A DNA stretch of 50,547 bases from an uncultured Bacteroidales bacterium (lineage in GTDB: Bacteria; Bacteroidota; Bacteroidia; Bacteroidales; Bacteroidaceae), in assembly GCA_902799355.1 (NCBI GenBank), contig CADCAG010000035.1:1-50547 (forward strand), written 5' to 3'. Position 1 is the first letter of the stretch. The number at the start of each line of letters is the position of its first letter. The translations under genes were made by a program, and so were the position numbers. Of this stretch, positions 18,101 to 25,477 are shown one piece after another. A model generated the notes under the pieces. It was not told the DNA's origin and searched no databases. It worked only from the letters and a program-made list of their open reading frames with translations.

Positions 18101-20355
18101 TTCAGGTAAATGGGAGAGACAAGGTTCTTCTTGCCAAAATTGAATCCGAACCCCAGGTTCATCCTCACATAAGGTCCTGCTCCCAATAGGTTGTTCTCTA
18201 CTTTGAAGATGTCATCCAGCTCGTTCATGAACCATTTGTTCTTTTTCTTGATGCTGGCAGTGTCAGGCTTAGAAGAAAAATCGTTTCCGTTGTAGACGGG
18301 ATTAGTGCCGATAGCGTCATAGCCCCAGTTTCCCTGATCAGCCTTTGCTATTTTGAACCTACTGGGCTGCATGACATCCTTCTGTCGGTCGCGCATGCGC
18401 TTTGATTGCGTTTCGTTTCCTTGGGCGTCTTTATCCTCGCTAGTGCCACAACTAAGAAGGAAATCCACCTCATAGATTCCGCGGATGACATCCACGGTAG
18501 GCACGATAGAAAAGCTGTAGCCTGGCAACGCGTCGGCTTTGAAGTTAATTTGTCCCACGTCTCCCAAGAGGCTAATGCCAAAATCATTAGCTCCCTCGGG
18601 TTTCCAGTTTACGTATGAAAACTTCTCCGTTTCCTTCTTTGCTTTCCTCTCCGTCTCTTCAATGTCTATCTCGCTACGCTTGAGGTAGGGCATCGACTTG
18701 AAGACCGTGTTTCCTATGACCATACGGGGCTTGTAGTCCGTATCGGTCTTGGTAAGCTTTCCTACCAGATCGTAGCGTTGTTCAAAGTAGCTGCGCTGGA
18801 AGCACTTGTAGTCCCTGCCGTCCAGAACTTTGTTGGTCGTCGGCGACAGCTGTGTCTCTGTGCTGCTACCCTTCTCGCTGACATAAAGCTTAGCCTCAAA
18901 AGAAGACGCATCGCCGCTATTGACATTCACGGAGTAGGTGATACCTATCTCGGCATATTTGTCGACGGGCGTTTCGTGGGCTACATAGGGCGGATAAGAC
19001 GAGTGGTAAACTTTGTTCTTCGCATAGCCGCCATCCTCAATGAATTTGTAGGTCTTAGACGAAGAACCTGCCGACAGGTCGCATGAGTCAAGGGTGAAGT
19101 ATCGCAACTGACCGTTCTTCATCTGCAGGTCTTTCAGGATATACATGGCATGTTTAGACATAGATGGTCCGTCGGCAGTGATATTGCCGCTTATGAGTCG
19201 GATGACGCCTGTCGTGCGCTTGCTGCTCAGTACCTTGGTTTTCGGATCTACGGCACCCGGATATTTGAATACGGCAGGAAAGTGCGACGGGGCAATGACC
19301 TCGATATAGGCAGGATTTCCGTAGGTCAGTATCTTGTGGATGCCGTTCTTCCTATTGTACCCCACATATTTCATGTGTCCGTGATTGACATACTTGCCTT
19401 GCTCGTCCACCTGGGCAATGTTAAATACAAAACCCTTGGCCAGCTTGGTTTGCGGGTCTACAACTGCCTGAATGGGCTTCCCATTCTTGCCTAACACCTG
19501 CAGGTAGAGGGTGTCATACTGTTCAAAGAGTCCTGACCCCAACATATTGAAGATGGTCAGCTCTCGGTTCTCGTGCTTGTCGAGCGTAAAGTTGGTGCCT
19601 ATCCACAGACGGTTCAGGCGGTTGCTCAGGTTCGCTCCCCAGGTCAAGCGTGCCAGGTCTACCTTCAGACGGTTGCCCTCACTGAGAAAGAACAGGTCGT
19701 TGATGGCCGAGTCGGCAGGGACATAGAAACTCTGGAAGCTCGTACCCGTGAGTGGCAGACGGCGGAAGCCACCCGTCTTCTCGCCCTCACCCTTGAGGCG
19801 GTACTCCAGTTCGTAGGTTAACCCCGAGCGCTGGCGCTTGTTGTCAAGCTTAAATACCAGTAAGCCCTCGTTGTCCCAGTCGTTGATATAATAGGTGAAA
19901 CGCAGCGTGTCGTTAGGACCACAACCCTTACGGCACACGCTGACATACAGTGAGTCAGTATTGTTTTCTGTGTTGACAAAAAAATAACCCGAGATATTCT
20001 TTACGACGGTGCGCTGGCCAATGCGCAGGCGAGCTTCATATTCGCCCGACTTTCCCTTACCGTCGTTGATGCGGAAGCACAACAGGTTGTCGTCGCGCAT
20101 CTTCCAGAACAACTTCTGGTCATCAAGCTTCTTCATGCGTGTTTGCTTGAACATGTTGACCACGTTCTCTACATCTACGCGGTTGCTCGATACCGAACTT
20201 CCCTCCACTTTCTTCCATTTCAGATTGGGGTCAGTCTTGATATTGCGCAGGCTTGTCACGTCACCAACGTTATTGGCAAAGTACAGATCGAAGTCCTGTG
20301 CCTGCAGACTGACAGCTGCAATAGTCAGCAGTAATAGGGAGATGACTCGCTTCAT
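15112..20355 (-). CDS. Very large secreted protein of unknown function with T9SS-like C-terminal domain
   Basis: About 1747 aa. Signal peptide MKRVISLLLLTIAAVSLQAQ; an in-frame ATG 12 bases upstream (20367) exists, but GGAAGGA lies at ribosome-binding distance from the ATG at 20355. I do not recognise the main body. A middle part (about residues 570-980) is beta-rich with aromatic strands. Around residues 1430-1520 an Ig-like (CARDB-type) stretch occurs (PVTVNVYNTGTTPIVAVNGY). The last ~60 residues (GDFVRIFDASAMPVYQN, RIFVPLEQHGVYLLSTG, IFKFTF) fit the type A type-IX-secretion sorting domain pattern: beta-sandwich, GVY, then a final K-x-aromatic. Inferred to be exported to the cell surface. 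No catalytic motif seen. Confidence 0.75.
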   Translation of the reverse strand: MKRVISLLLLTIAAVSLQAQDFDLYFANNVGDVTSLRNIKTDPNLKWKKVEGSSVSSNRVDVENVVNMFKQTRMKKLDDQKLFWKMRDDNLLCFRINDGKGKSGEYEARLRIGQRTVVKNISGYFFVNTENNTDSLYVSVCRKGCGPNDTLRFTYYINDWDNEGLLVFKLDNKRQRSGLTYELEYRLKGEGEKTGGFRRLPLTGTSFQSFYVPADSAINDLFFLSEGNRLKVDLARLTWGANLSNRLNRLWIGTNFTLDKHENRELTIFNMLGSGLFEQYDTLYLQVLGKNGKPIQAVVDPQTKLAKGFVFNIAQVDEQGKYVNHGHMKYVGYNRKNGIHKILTYGNPAYIEVIAPSHFPAVFKYPGAVDPKTKVLSSKRTTGVIRLISGNITADGPSMSKHAMYILKDLQMKNGQLRYFTLDSCDLSAGSSSKTYKFIEDGGYAKNKVYHSSYPPYVAHETPVDKYAEIGITYSVNVNSGDASSFEAKLYVSEKGSSTETQLSPTTNKVLDGRDYKCFQRSYFEQRYDLVGKLTKTDTDYKPRMVIGNTVFKSMPYLKRSEIDIEETERKAKKETEKFSYVNWKPEGANDFGISLLGDVGQINFKADALPGYSFSIVPTVDVIRGIYEVDFLLSCGTSEDKDAQGNETQSKRMRDRQKDVMQPSRFKIAKADQGNWGYDAIGTNPVYNGNDFSSKPDTASIKKKNKWFMNELDDIFKVENNLLGAGPYVRMNLGFGFNFGKKNLVSPIYLKSLDGTIGLGAFAAYSSDWTHKIYEFIGWNADNMSKKIPIRLIFHANASAYVQGTLGLKTYNFLNDNNEIYFRQYGFFFTFEATAKAGAGVMVKTSFGQSEPSEKDSNSSNLTRMFKAQAGGRAGVKASFKYGLVWPFEKRLDNGGTFLVMGAAEIYYDVQLLMLTRIRGRKAGKIGRYFYLPDAADNPMIPSYPNYKGPNKVPALRPSMAPRWPSLTRRSLTPRLAASHRAEDAEGFNFGERLLENVGLSATPFFMGDEHMVLSHQQGASDINDDNMMEFRIQNQGEDVPAAEITLQSGTKLPSDGHRMENLQADKLGEEGIVVYEEMSRNITAEEQASATPLITDTELSHFKRITANHRESNGQWTRRVIAYDESVVDIEPVAALGVNVTSQGANSSGKAACVWKRGHYNVPEDTRYHTLAYRSFAGDLMLSVFDGEQWSAPESIMKLSEEDIVRNYQVIMSNDTVLTVVNLMPKDSEDMQLRYLCKPLGKPLLPATVDHNVPEDFSLDMIGENPYIGILHKVDSLSNDIYVKEINMRGQYTGYGVDLDIWQYNPQSVRLVSDKNLRYVHDFAVVWKKQGNGIRQGGNVLLTDDEQTMLNCSRIFMNENLQATPHITIASTLDTLRLNSYDVYMDNMKISALYTLGDDSNKESYLMRNTVDFYEDFNYTLTYSQLSMIGSETMPVTVNVYNTGTTPIVAVNGYINNQKFEVSDLFISPFSNKAITVNYTLPQNFDGFLKAHDLTATFEDLSTITKAPHRSATRRTKAADYSRTELSPGICDIECRLLSHTVEGTKNTVYVEIVDHSDTPWNENHSLHVGLYPNNVADVPISSSAEVILHGSDFEWIGGERKAYVELTVEGLEEETDAYLRADVYNDRIAEKLTGEADNPLDALVANISGYDDRYVLELLPSELDETTGLPVQTVKDKEHKVQVTAQASGVWISGLEQGDFVRIFDASAMPVYQNSTPQSRIFVPLEQHGVYLLSTGQEIFKFTF

Positions 20356-20418
20356 AATTCCTTCCATGTAATATTAATAGTTCGTTGCAACACAATGTTG
20401 GTTTTTAATTATTGGGCT

Positions 20419-20432
20419 CACACACACACACA
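20419..20432. repeat. (CA)7 dinucleotide tract
   Basis: Seven CA units (TG on the minus strand) lie 64-77 bases upstream of the start of the giant secreted protein and downstream of the lipoprotein gene. A TAATTGTG sequence, one mismatch from the -7 consensus, abuts it on the minus strand. Confidence 0.75.
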
Positions 20433-20482
20433 ATTACGAGCTCTTCTTCAGAGAGTCAGCGAGCGTGCTGACGGGAGAGGTT

Positions 20483-21238
20483 TTACTCCTTGCGGTAGTA
20501 TTCCTGCGTATGGTCGTTGAACTCCAAGATGAGTGAGTCGGGCGTCAGCAGGCAGATACGTGCCGTGTCTGTATCGGGTACGTCACCTTCTTTGGAGAAT
20601 CCTGCTATGGTGTCGGCCTTCAGGATGAGCATGCCGTTGTAGAAGTACCAGTCAGTATAGCGCTTGAGGGTAGGATACTCCACTGGCGACATGTCGTCGG
20701 TAGTGGTGCGATGACGTACGCCTCCTCGTGCCGTTACCGTATAGTCGCGCTTCAGTCGCAGCGAGTATTCGCGAGGTGTCAGCATCAGCTGGCGCAGCGA
20801 GTCGGGAATACGCTCTATCATGCGGCGCTGCATGCGCTTGCGCAGGCTCTCTGCAGAACGTAGCTGTGGGAGCACCTGGTAGCCCCATTCTCCTTTCAGC
20901 ATCTCCATGTTGACCACGCTGTAGGCCTCGTCGCGGTCGGCAGGGTTGATGATGACGGCCAACTCGTCGCCGATGCGCGGATGTCCGTAGATGCGGTGCT
21001 GCTGGAAGGCATTGATGATGTCAAACGTGTCTGGGTCGCCACCAGAGTAGGGGAGGAATACCAGTACGGAGTCAGTACATCCATCACATGCCAGACCGTA
21101 TAAGGCAGAGTCACCCGGCAGGTTCTTCTTCAGACTGATGGCGTCGTCTGCTACGTCAGTGGTAGGCTGTTGCTGGTTGGTGCCGCATGCTATCATCAAA
21201 AGCATCGTGGCGAATATAGGAAATAAGGCCTTTTTCAT
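20483..21238 (-). CDS. Lipoprotein of unknown function
   Basis: A 251-aa protein starting MKKALFPIFATMLLMIAC, with lipobox MIAC followed by G, so lipid-anchored. The frame is open to 21331, but the lipobox fixes the start at 21238. The mature part has a CDGCTDSVLVFLPYSGGDPDTFDI block, a charged helical middle rich in Arg (residues about 140-185), and a beta-rich end (LILEFNDHTQEYYRKE). I do not recognise a characterised family; it looks like a Bacteroidales-specific lipoprotein. It precedes the giant secreted protein gene by 127 bases on the same strand and is divergent from the oadA-like gene. Confidence 0.75.
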   Translation of the reverse strand: MKKALFPIFATMLLMIACGTNQQQPTTDVADDAISLKKNLPGDSALYGLACDGCTDSVLVFLPYSGGDPDTFDIINAFQQHRIYGHPRIGDELAVIINPADRDEAYSVVNMEMLKGEWGYQVLPQLRSAESLRKRMQRRMIERIPDSLRQLMLTPREYSLRLKRDYTVTARGGVRHRTTTDDMSPVEYPTLKRYTDWYFYNGMLILKADTIAGFSKEGDVPDTDTARICLLTPDSLILEFNDHTQEYYRKE

Positions 21239-21259
21239 TGTTTTAAATAAATTATGGTG

Positions 21260-21267
21260 CAAAAATA
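21260..21267 (-). promoter_or_regulatory. -7 box of the lipoprotein gene
   Basis: TATTTTTG on the minus strand, 21 bases before the ATG at 21238. It lies back to back with the promoter of the oadA-like gene. Confidence 0.5.
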
Positions 21268-21290
21268 AGAAATTATTCTCAATTATTTTG

Positions 21291-21298
21291 TATCTTTG
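21291..21298 (+). promoter_or_regulatory. -7 box of the oadA-like gene
   Basis: TATCTTTG followed by CAG, 31 bases before the ATG at 21330. Confidence 0.6.
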
Positions 21299-21329
21299 CA
21301 GAAAATTTATTTCAAAATCGACAAATAGC

Positions 21330-23105
21330 ATGAAAAAGAAGATTAAGTTTAGTCTTGTCTATCGCGACATGTGGCAGTCGTCAGGCAAGTTTCAGCCTCG
21401 TAAGGATCAGTTAGAGCGCATCGCTCCCGTCATCATCGACATGGGATGCTTTGCCCGTGTGGAAACAAACGGTGGCGCCTTTGAGCAGGTGAACCTCATG
21501 GCTGGTGAGAACCCCAACCTGGCCGTGCGTGCCTTCTGTAAACCCTTCAACGAGGTAGGCATCCAGACGCACATGCTGGATCGTGGCCTGAATGCGCTGC
21601 GTATGTATCCTGTCCCCGACGATGTGCGTGAGCTCATGTATAAGGTCAAGAAGGCACAGGGTGTGGATATTCCCCGTATTTTCTGTGGTCTGAACGACAC
21701 ACGTAATATCATCCCCTCTATCAAGTGGGCCAAGGCCGCTGGCATGATTCCACAGGCTACGCTGTGTATCACCACCAGTCCTGTGCATACCGTAGAGTAC
21801 TACTCGAACATTGCCGACGAGGTCATTGCCGCTGGTGCCGAGGAAATCTGTCTGAAGGATATGGCAGGTATCGGACAGCCAGCCCTGCTGGGTGCCCTGA
21901 CCAAGGCCATCAAGACCAAGCATCCTGATATCATCATCCAGTACCATGGCCACTCTGGTCCTGGTCTGTCTATGGCCTCTATCCTGGAGGTTTGTAACAA
22001 TGGTGCCGACATCATCGATACCGCCATCGAGCCACTGTCTTGGGGTAAGGTTCATCCCGATATCATCTCCGTACAGTCCATGCTGAAGAACGAAGGCTTC
22101 GAGGTGGCTGATATTAATATGAACGCGTATATGCAGGCTCGCAGCCTCACACAGGAGTTCATCGACGACTGGCTGGGCTACTTCATCAATCCTGCCAACA
22201 AGCACATGTCAAGCCTCCTGCTCGGCAGTGGTCTGCCTGGTGGCATGATGGGCTCTATGATGGCTGACCTCGGTCCTATCCAGAGCATGATCAACAAGTT
22301 GCGCGAGAAGAAGGGCGAGCCCACACTGTCTATGGACGACATGCTCGTTAAGCTGTTCAACGAGGTAGAGTACGTATGGCCTCGCGTGGGTTATCCCCCA
22401 TTGGTGACACCGTTCTCTCAGTATACCAAGAACATCGCCCTGATGAACCTGCTGACCATGGAGCAGGGCAAGGGTCGCTATGTCATGATGGACGACGCCA
22501 TCTGGGGCATGATTCTCGGCAAGAGCGGCAAGGTGCCTGGCACCATCGATCCAGAGTTCATCGAGCTGGCCAAGAAGCAGAACCGTGAATTCACCGATGC
22601 CGATCCTCACACCCTCATCCCCAACGCCCTCGAAGGCTTCAAGAAGGAGATGGACGAGAACGGCTGGGACTACGGTCAGGACAACGAAGAGCTCTTCGAG
22701 CTCGCTATGCACCCCGAGCAGTACCGTCCCTTCAAGAGCGGTCAGGCTAAGAAGCAGCTGCTGGCCGACATCCAGAAGGCCAAGGACGCTAAGCTGGGTG
22801 GCGCTAAGGTGAGCCCTGCAGAGCTGGCAGCTTTCAAGCATGCCAAGGCCGATGCCCTGACAGCTCCTGTTGCTGGTCAGGTATACTACGAATTCTCTGG
22901 TGAGGGCGCCTGCGAGCCTTGTGTGGAGCCATTCATTGGCCAGCAGTACAAGGAGGGTGACACCTTCTGCTATATCCAGGCTCCTTGGGGCGAGATTGTC
23001 CCCATTCCTGCTGCTCTCGGTGGTAAACTCGTGGAGGTTGCTGCCAAGCAAGGTGCCAAGGTGCGCAAGGGCGACAACCTCGGCTGGATAGAAAGAGAAG
23101 CCTAA
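21330..23105 (+). CDS. Oxaloacetate decarboxylase alpha / pyruvate carboxylase subunit B-like protein without biotinylation motif
   Basis: A 591-aa protein. Residues 1-300 form the carboxyltransferase TIM barrel: YRDMWQS (family RDAHQS, metal-binding Asp kept at 13), CLKDMAGI with the Lys that is carbamylated in the family, and the metal-binding HGHSGPG (family HTHDTSG). PGG is kept at GLPGGMMGSMM, where pyruvate carboxylase has PGGQYTN with a catalytic Thr; that Thr is absent. The C-terminal biotinyl/lipoyl-like domain (about 510-591) has QAPWGE at 550-555 where biotin carriers have EAMKME, so the biotinylated Lys is replaced by Trp553. No oadB, oadG or biotin carrier gene is adjacent. The start at 21330 fits the promoter. 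It may need a separate carrier or have a different role. Confidence 0.8.
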   Translation: MKKKIKFSLVYRDMWQSSGKFQPRKDQLERIAPVIIDMGCFARVETNGGAFEQVNLMAGENPNLAVRAFCKPFNEVGIQTHMLDRGLNALRMYPVPDDVRELMYKVKKAQGVDIPRIFCGLNDTRNIIPSIKWAKAAGMIPQATLCITTSPVHTVEYYSNIADEVIAAGAEEICLKDMAGIGQPALLGALTKAIKTKHPDIIIQYHGHSGPGLSMASILEVCNNGADIIDTAIEPLSWGKVHPDIISVQSMLKNEGFEVADINMNAYMQARSLTQEFIDDWLGYFINPANKHMSSLLLGSGLPGGMMGSMMADLGPIQSMINKLREKKGEPTLSMDDMLVKLFNEVEYVWPRVGYPPLVTPFSQYTKNIALMNLLTMEQGKGRYVMMDDAIWGMILGKSGKVPGTIDPEFIELAKKQNREFTDADPHTLIPNALEGFKKEMDENGWDYGQDNEELFELAMHPEQYRPFKSGQAKKQLLADIQKAKDAKLGGAKVSPAELAAFKHAKADALTAPVAGQVYYEFSGEGACEPCVEPFIGQQYKEGDTFCYIQAPWGEIVPIPAALGGKLVEVAAKQGAKVRKGDNLGWIEREA

Positions 23106-23143
23106 CGGTTAACGGTTATTGGTTAACGTTTAATGGTTATTAG
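23106..23143. repeat. Short tandem repeat of GGTTAACGGTTATT type
   Basis: Three imperfect copies of GGTTAACGGTTAT lie between the oadA-like stop and the HD-domain gene, comparable to the simple intergenic repeats at 1119-1153 and 5220-5256. Confidence 0.55.
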
Positions 23144-23145
23144 AT

Positions 23146-23640
23146 ATGGATTATCAGGCCATTATAGATAAATATTACCCTGCGGACGACGAGCTCCGCA
23201 GGGTATTATTGCAACATAGCCGACAGGTTGCCGACCGCTGTCTACAGATTGTGGGCAAGCATCAGGAGCTACCTGTCGACAAACAGTTCATCGAGGAAGC
23301 TGCTATGTTGCACGATATTGGTATTTACCAGTGTGATGCCCCATCCATTCATTGTCATGGTACGGAACCCTATATCCGTCATGGTCAGATAGGTGGTGAA
23401 CTGTTACGTCAGGAGGGATACCCCCGTCATGCCCGTGTCGCTGAGCGCCATACAGGAACGGGTCTGCCAGGCTGGGAACCAGAGACCCTGGAGGAACAGA
23501 TTATCTGCTATGCCGACAAGTTCTATTCCAAGTCCAACCCCGACCATGTCCGCACCGTCCTCGAGACCGCCCAGTCCCTAGAGAAGTTCGGCCATGCCGG
23601 TGTCGTGAAATTCCTGGAATGGGCCAAGCAGTTTGAATGA
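23146..23640 (+). CDS. HD-domain phosphohydrolase-like protein
   Basis: A 164-aa protein with the metal-binding pattern of the HD superfamily: His24 (LLQHSRQVADRC), His56-Asp57 (AMLHDIGIY), then a His-rich loop (SIHCHGTEPYIRHG), AERHTG and YADKFYSK with a late Asp. It is expected to hydrolyse a phosphate ester, possibly a nucleotide, but the substrate is not evident. It follows the oadA-like gene by 40 bases and could be co-transcribed. Length is normal for stand-alone HDIG proteins. Confidence 0.8.
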   Translation: MDYQAIIDKYYPADDELRRVLLQHSRQVADRCLQIVGKHQELPVDKQFIEEAAMLHDIGIYQCDAPSIHCHGTEPYIRHGQIGGELLRQEGYPRHARVAERHTGTGLPGWEPETLEEQIICYADKFYSKSNPDHVRTVLETAQSLEKFGHAGVVKFLEWAKQFE

Positions 23641-23698
23641 ATAAAAACTTAACACTTACCCTAATCGTCTGGAATGCCGATGTAGAAAGGGATAAAGA

Positions 23699-23751
23699 GA
23701 GGGGAAGTGTTTGCTCAACACTTCCCCAACACTTAGTCAACACTTACCCTC
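23699..23751. repeat. Left inverted repeat block of the VapE element
   Basis: It contains GGGGAAGTGTTTGCTCAACA, then CTTCCCCAACACTTAGTCAA, then CACTTACCCTC. It aligns with the reverse complement of 25145-25196 with only a few mismatches and single-base indels. It overlaps the last codons of the vapE-like gene. Confidence 0.8.
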
Positions 23752-24973
23752 TGCGGGCTGTCTTCGACAATGGAACCGCGAAGTAGTGACGGGCGTTGTG
23801 GCGCTCTTTGCCGTCATAGCCCAGATCCTTCATGGCATAACCCAGATGGATGCGTGCACTGTGGTTGATGACCAGTGAGGTGTACTTGCTCTGGATGATT
23901 TTCAGCATCTGCGAGGTACTCATCTCTGCTACTGACTCGTCATCCTTTGGCTTGCGGAAACAGGCTTCCACCATTTCCGCCATGTCTTGCTTCAGCATAT
24001 ACTCCTGGTTGAGCTGCTGAATGCGGGCCACCTCTTCGTTGTTAAACCAGTAGGGTGCCTTCTCCTCGCGCAGTTCATGGAGCACCTGGGCATAGAGCTG
24101 GTCGTAGTTGATGTCGCCCGCGTTGTCAATGTACTGCCCCTCAGGAATCTGCAGACAGATGTAGCGACGCGAGCCCGTGGTGTCTGTCAGCGGATGCGGA
24201 TTGTTGGTCGTTGCCGTGAACGACGCATAGCGGGCGCGGTCTTCCTGCGAGGCACCATAGATAGGACGTCCGTTCACCTTGCTCTTCGACAGCGTCTGCT
24301 TCAGGGCTGCATGCTGGGTGGGGCGGATGGCATCGAGCTCGTCGAGGTTCACCAGCAGGTTGTTCGTTAACGCCATCTCCTTGTCGAACTTGTTCGACAG
24401 GTTCAGGTGATCCAGATGGTACTGGCGCAGGTCTGTGGGCAACAGTCGGCGCAGAAATGTCGTCTTGCCACAGCCCTGTGCACCAATCAGCGTTGGCACA
24501 CACTCGTTGCCGTGCAACATGTCCATCTGCAGCCAGTGGGCCACTACAGAGCGTAGCCAGATAGCCAGGAAGTTGTGCTGTTCCGACGATATTCCTAGCA
24601 GTCGGGAGAAGAGTTGTGCCACATGGTTCTGTCCGTCCCATTGTGGCAGATGTTCCAGGTAGTGCTTGATGGGGTCGTACTGCTCAATCTCCTCAGAGTT
24701 CACAAACTCCTGGATGTCGCTCTTCGAACCGCCTTCCTCAAACACTCCCTCACGCTTGGCCTGTATCGAGATGCTGTTCAACGCCTGTGGCGTCAGCACC
24801 CGATAGTCTGTCTCAGTGCCGTCCTCCAGTTTCTTGGCAAACTCTACCTTCCCGTTCAGCACATTGTTGCGGAACGTGAAGCGCTCGTTCAAGAAGAGTT
24901 CGACACTCAAGAGATTCTCGTTAAGGTTCATTTCCTCCATAGAATTTTTAGTCGATTTTGTTAAACTACTCAT
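23744..24973 (-). CDS. VapE/VirE-type P-loop ATPase (mobile-element replication protein)
   Basis: A 409-aa protein with the virulence-associated E (VapE/VirE, PF05272) ATPase core: PQWDGQNHVAQLFSRLLG, Walker A GAQGCGKT at residues 164-171, LLVNLDELDAI as Walker B, and TATTNNPHPLTDTTGSRRY as the arginine-finger region. The C-terminal ~100 aa fit the domain found on Bacteroidetes VapE proteins (DUF3874-like). The N-terminal primase/PriCT domains of longer homologues are absent, so this is a stand-alone helicase-like version. Such proteins drive replication in phage satellites and genomic islands. The start at 24973 gives the longest frame; MEEMNLNEN at 24940 is an alternative. It is flanked by inverted repeats. 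Confidence 0.85.
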   Translation of the reverse strand: MSSLTKSTKNSMEEMNLNENLLSVELFLNERFTFRNNVLNGKVEFAKKLEDGTETDYRVLTPQALNSISIQAKREGVFEEGGSKSDIQEFVNSEEIEQYDPIKHYLEHLPQWDGQNHVAQLFSRLLGISSEQHNFLAIWLRSVVAHWLQMDMLHGNECVPTLIGAQGCGKTTFLRRLLPTDLRQYHLDHLNLSNKFDKEMALTNNLLVNLDELDAIRPTQHAALKQTLSKSKVNGRPIYGASQEDRARYASFTATTNNPHPLTDTTGSRRYICLQIPEGQYIDNAGDINYDQLYAQVLHELREEKAPYWFNNEEVARIQQLNQEYMLKQDMAEMVEACFRKPKDDESVAEMSTSQMLKIIQSKYTSLVINHSARIHLGYAMKDLGYDGKERHNARHYFAVPLSKTARRG

Positions 24974-25058
24974 AATTTTTACTGTGTCTTTCTAAAATAC
25001 TTATAACTCTCGAAATGGATAATAATTAAGGTTAGTTGCCGTCTTAGTTATCCAAATG

Positions 25059-25066
25059 CAAAGGTA
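25059..25066 (-). promoter_or_regulatory. -7 box of the vapE-like gene
   Basis: TACCTTTG on the minus strand, 85 bases upstream of the start, between the gene and its right-hand repeat block. Confidence 0.5.
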
Positions 25067-25144
25067 CGAAATTTTTTGAAGAAATCCAAGGTTTTCCCCC
25101 AGAAAAACACGCTTTTTTTGCGTTTTAACAGCAAAAAAATGGCA

Positions 25145-25196
25145 AGGGTAAGTGTTTACTAAGTGTTGGGTAAGTGTTTGAGCAAGACTTACCCTC
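25145..25196. repeat. Right inverted repeat block of the VapE element
   Basis: It contains AGGGTAAGTGTTTACTAAGT, then GTTGGGTAAGTGTTTGAGCA, then AGACTTACCCTC: three direct AAGTGTT units and one inverted degenerate unit. It is the inverted partner of 23699-23751. Confidence 0.8.
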
Positions 25197-25267
25197 GCGC
25201 ATCCCCTTTGTACACTGCTACTTCAGGCGATTTCGGGGAAGTGTTACATTTTTCTTGTTTTCATCTG

Positions 25268-25394
25268 TTTTTGCAATTATTCCGCAAAAATAGCTGTCCC
25301 CAGACGCTACTTAGCTGTAGCCATGCGCGAGACAGCTGTATCTGCATACTAAATACAGCTAAGCCAGCGCTGGCTTAGCTGTTCCCGCGTCTGT
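25268..25394. repeat. Cluster of palindromes and AGCTGT motifs, including a 28-bp perfect palindrome
   Basis: 25355-25382 is a perfect 28-bp palindrome centred on CCAGC/GCTGG. AGCTGTAT (25334-25341) pairs with ATACAGCT (25353-25360), overlapping the palindrome, so the two hairpins exclude each other. AGCTGT/ACAGCT occurs five times in about 100 bases. CAGACGC near 25302 has an inverted partner GCGTCTG near 25387. A further hairpin (TTTTTGC/GCAAAAA) precedes at about 25268-25288. No gene lies in 25197-25464. Confidence 0.65.
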
Positions 25395-25464
25395 ATTAGT
25401 TGTATTTCCAGCCTGTTTTTTGAACTTTTTCGTCCAAAAGCGTATTACTTTCAAGATTTCTTCG

Positions 25465-25472
25465 TATCTTTG
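25465..25472 (+). promoter_or_regulatory. -7 box of the fic gene, immediately before the ATG
   Basis: TATCTTTG is separated from the ATG at 25478 by only five bases. The transcript would start at or next to the start codon. Confidence 0.6.
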
Positions 25473-25477
25473 CAGAC

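Larger units (their letters stand above)
23641..25250. mobile_element. Candidate small element: VapE gene bracketed by inverted iteron-like repeats
   Basis: The vapE-like gene (23744-24973) lies between two 52-53-bp blocks that are near-perfect inverted repeats (23699-23751 and 25145-25196). Each block is built from units of consensus GGGTAAGTGTTT in both orientations, and lone units lie further out at 23650-23660 and near 25235-25245. No transposase, integrase or target-site duplication was recognised. VapE-type proteins belong to mobile-element replication modules, so a remnant replicon or satellite is plausible. Boundaries are approximate. Confidence 0.45.

Noticed and set aside
20455-20472. 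GTCAGC/GCTGAC hairpin after the lipoprotein gene as terminator
   Set aside because: Short stem without a T tract; could be chance.
23744-24973. Complete prophage or integrative element around vapE
   Set aside because: No integrase, capsid, terminase or relaxase gene was found; only the ATPase gene and repeats are present.
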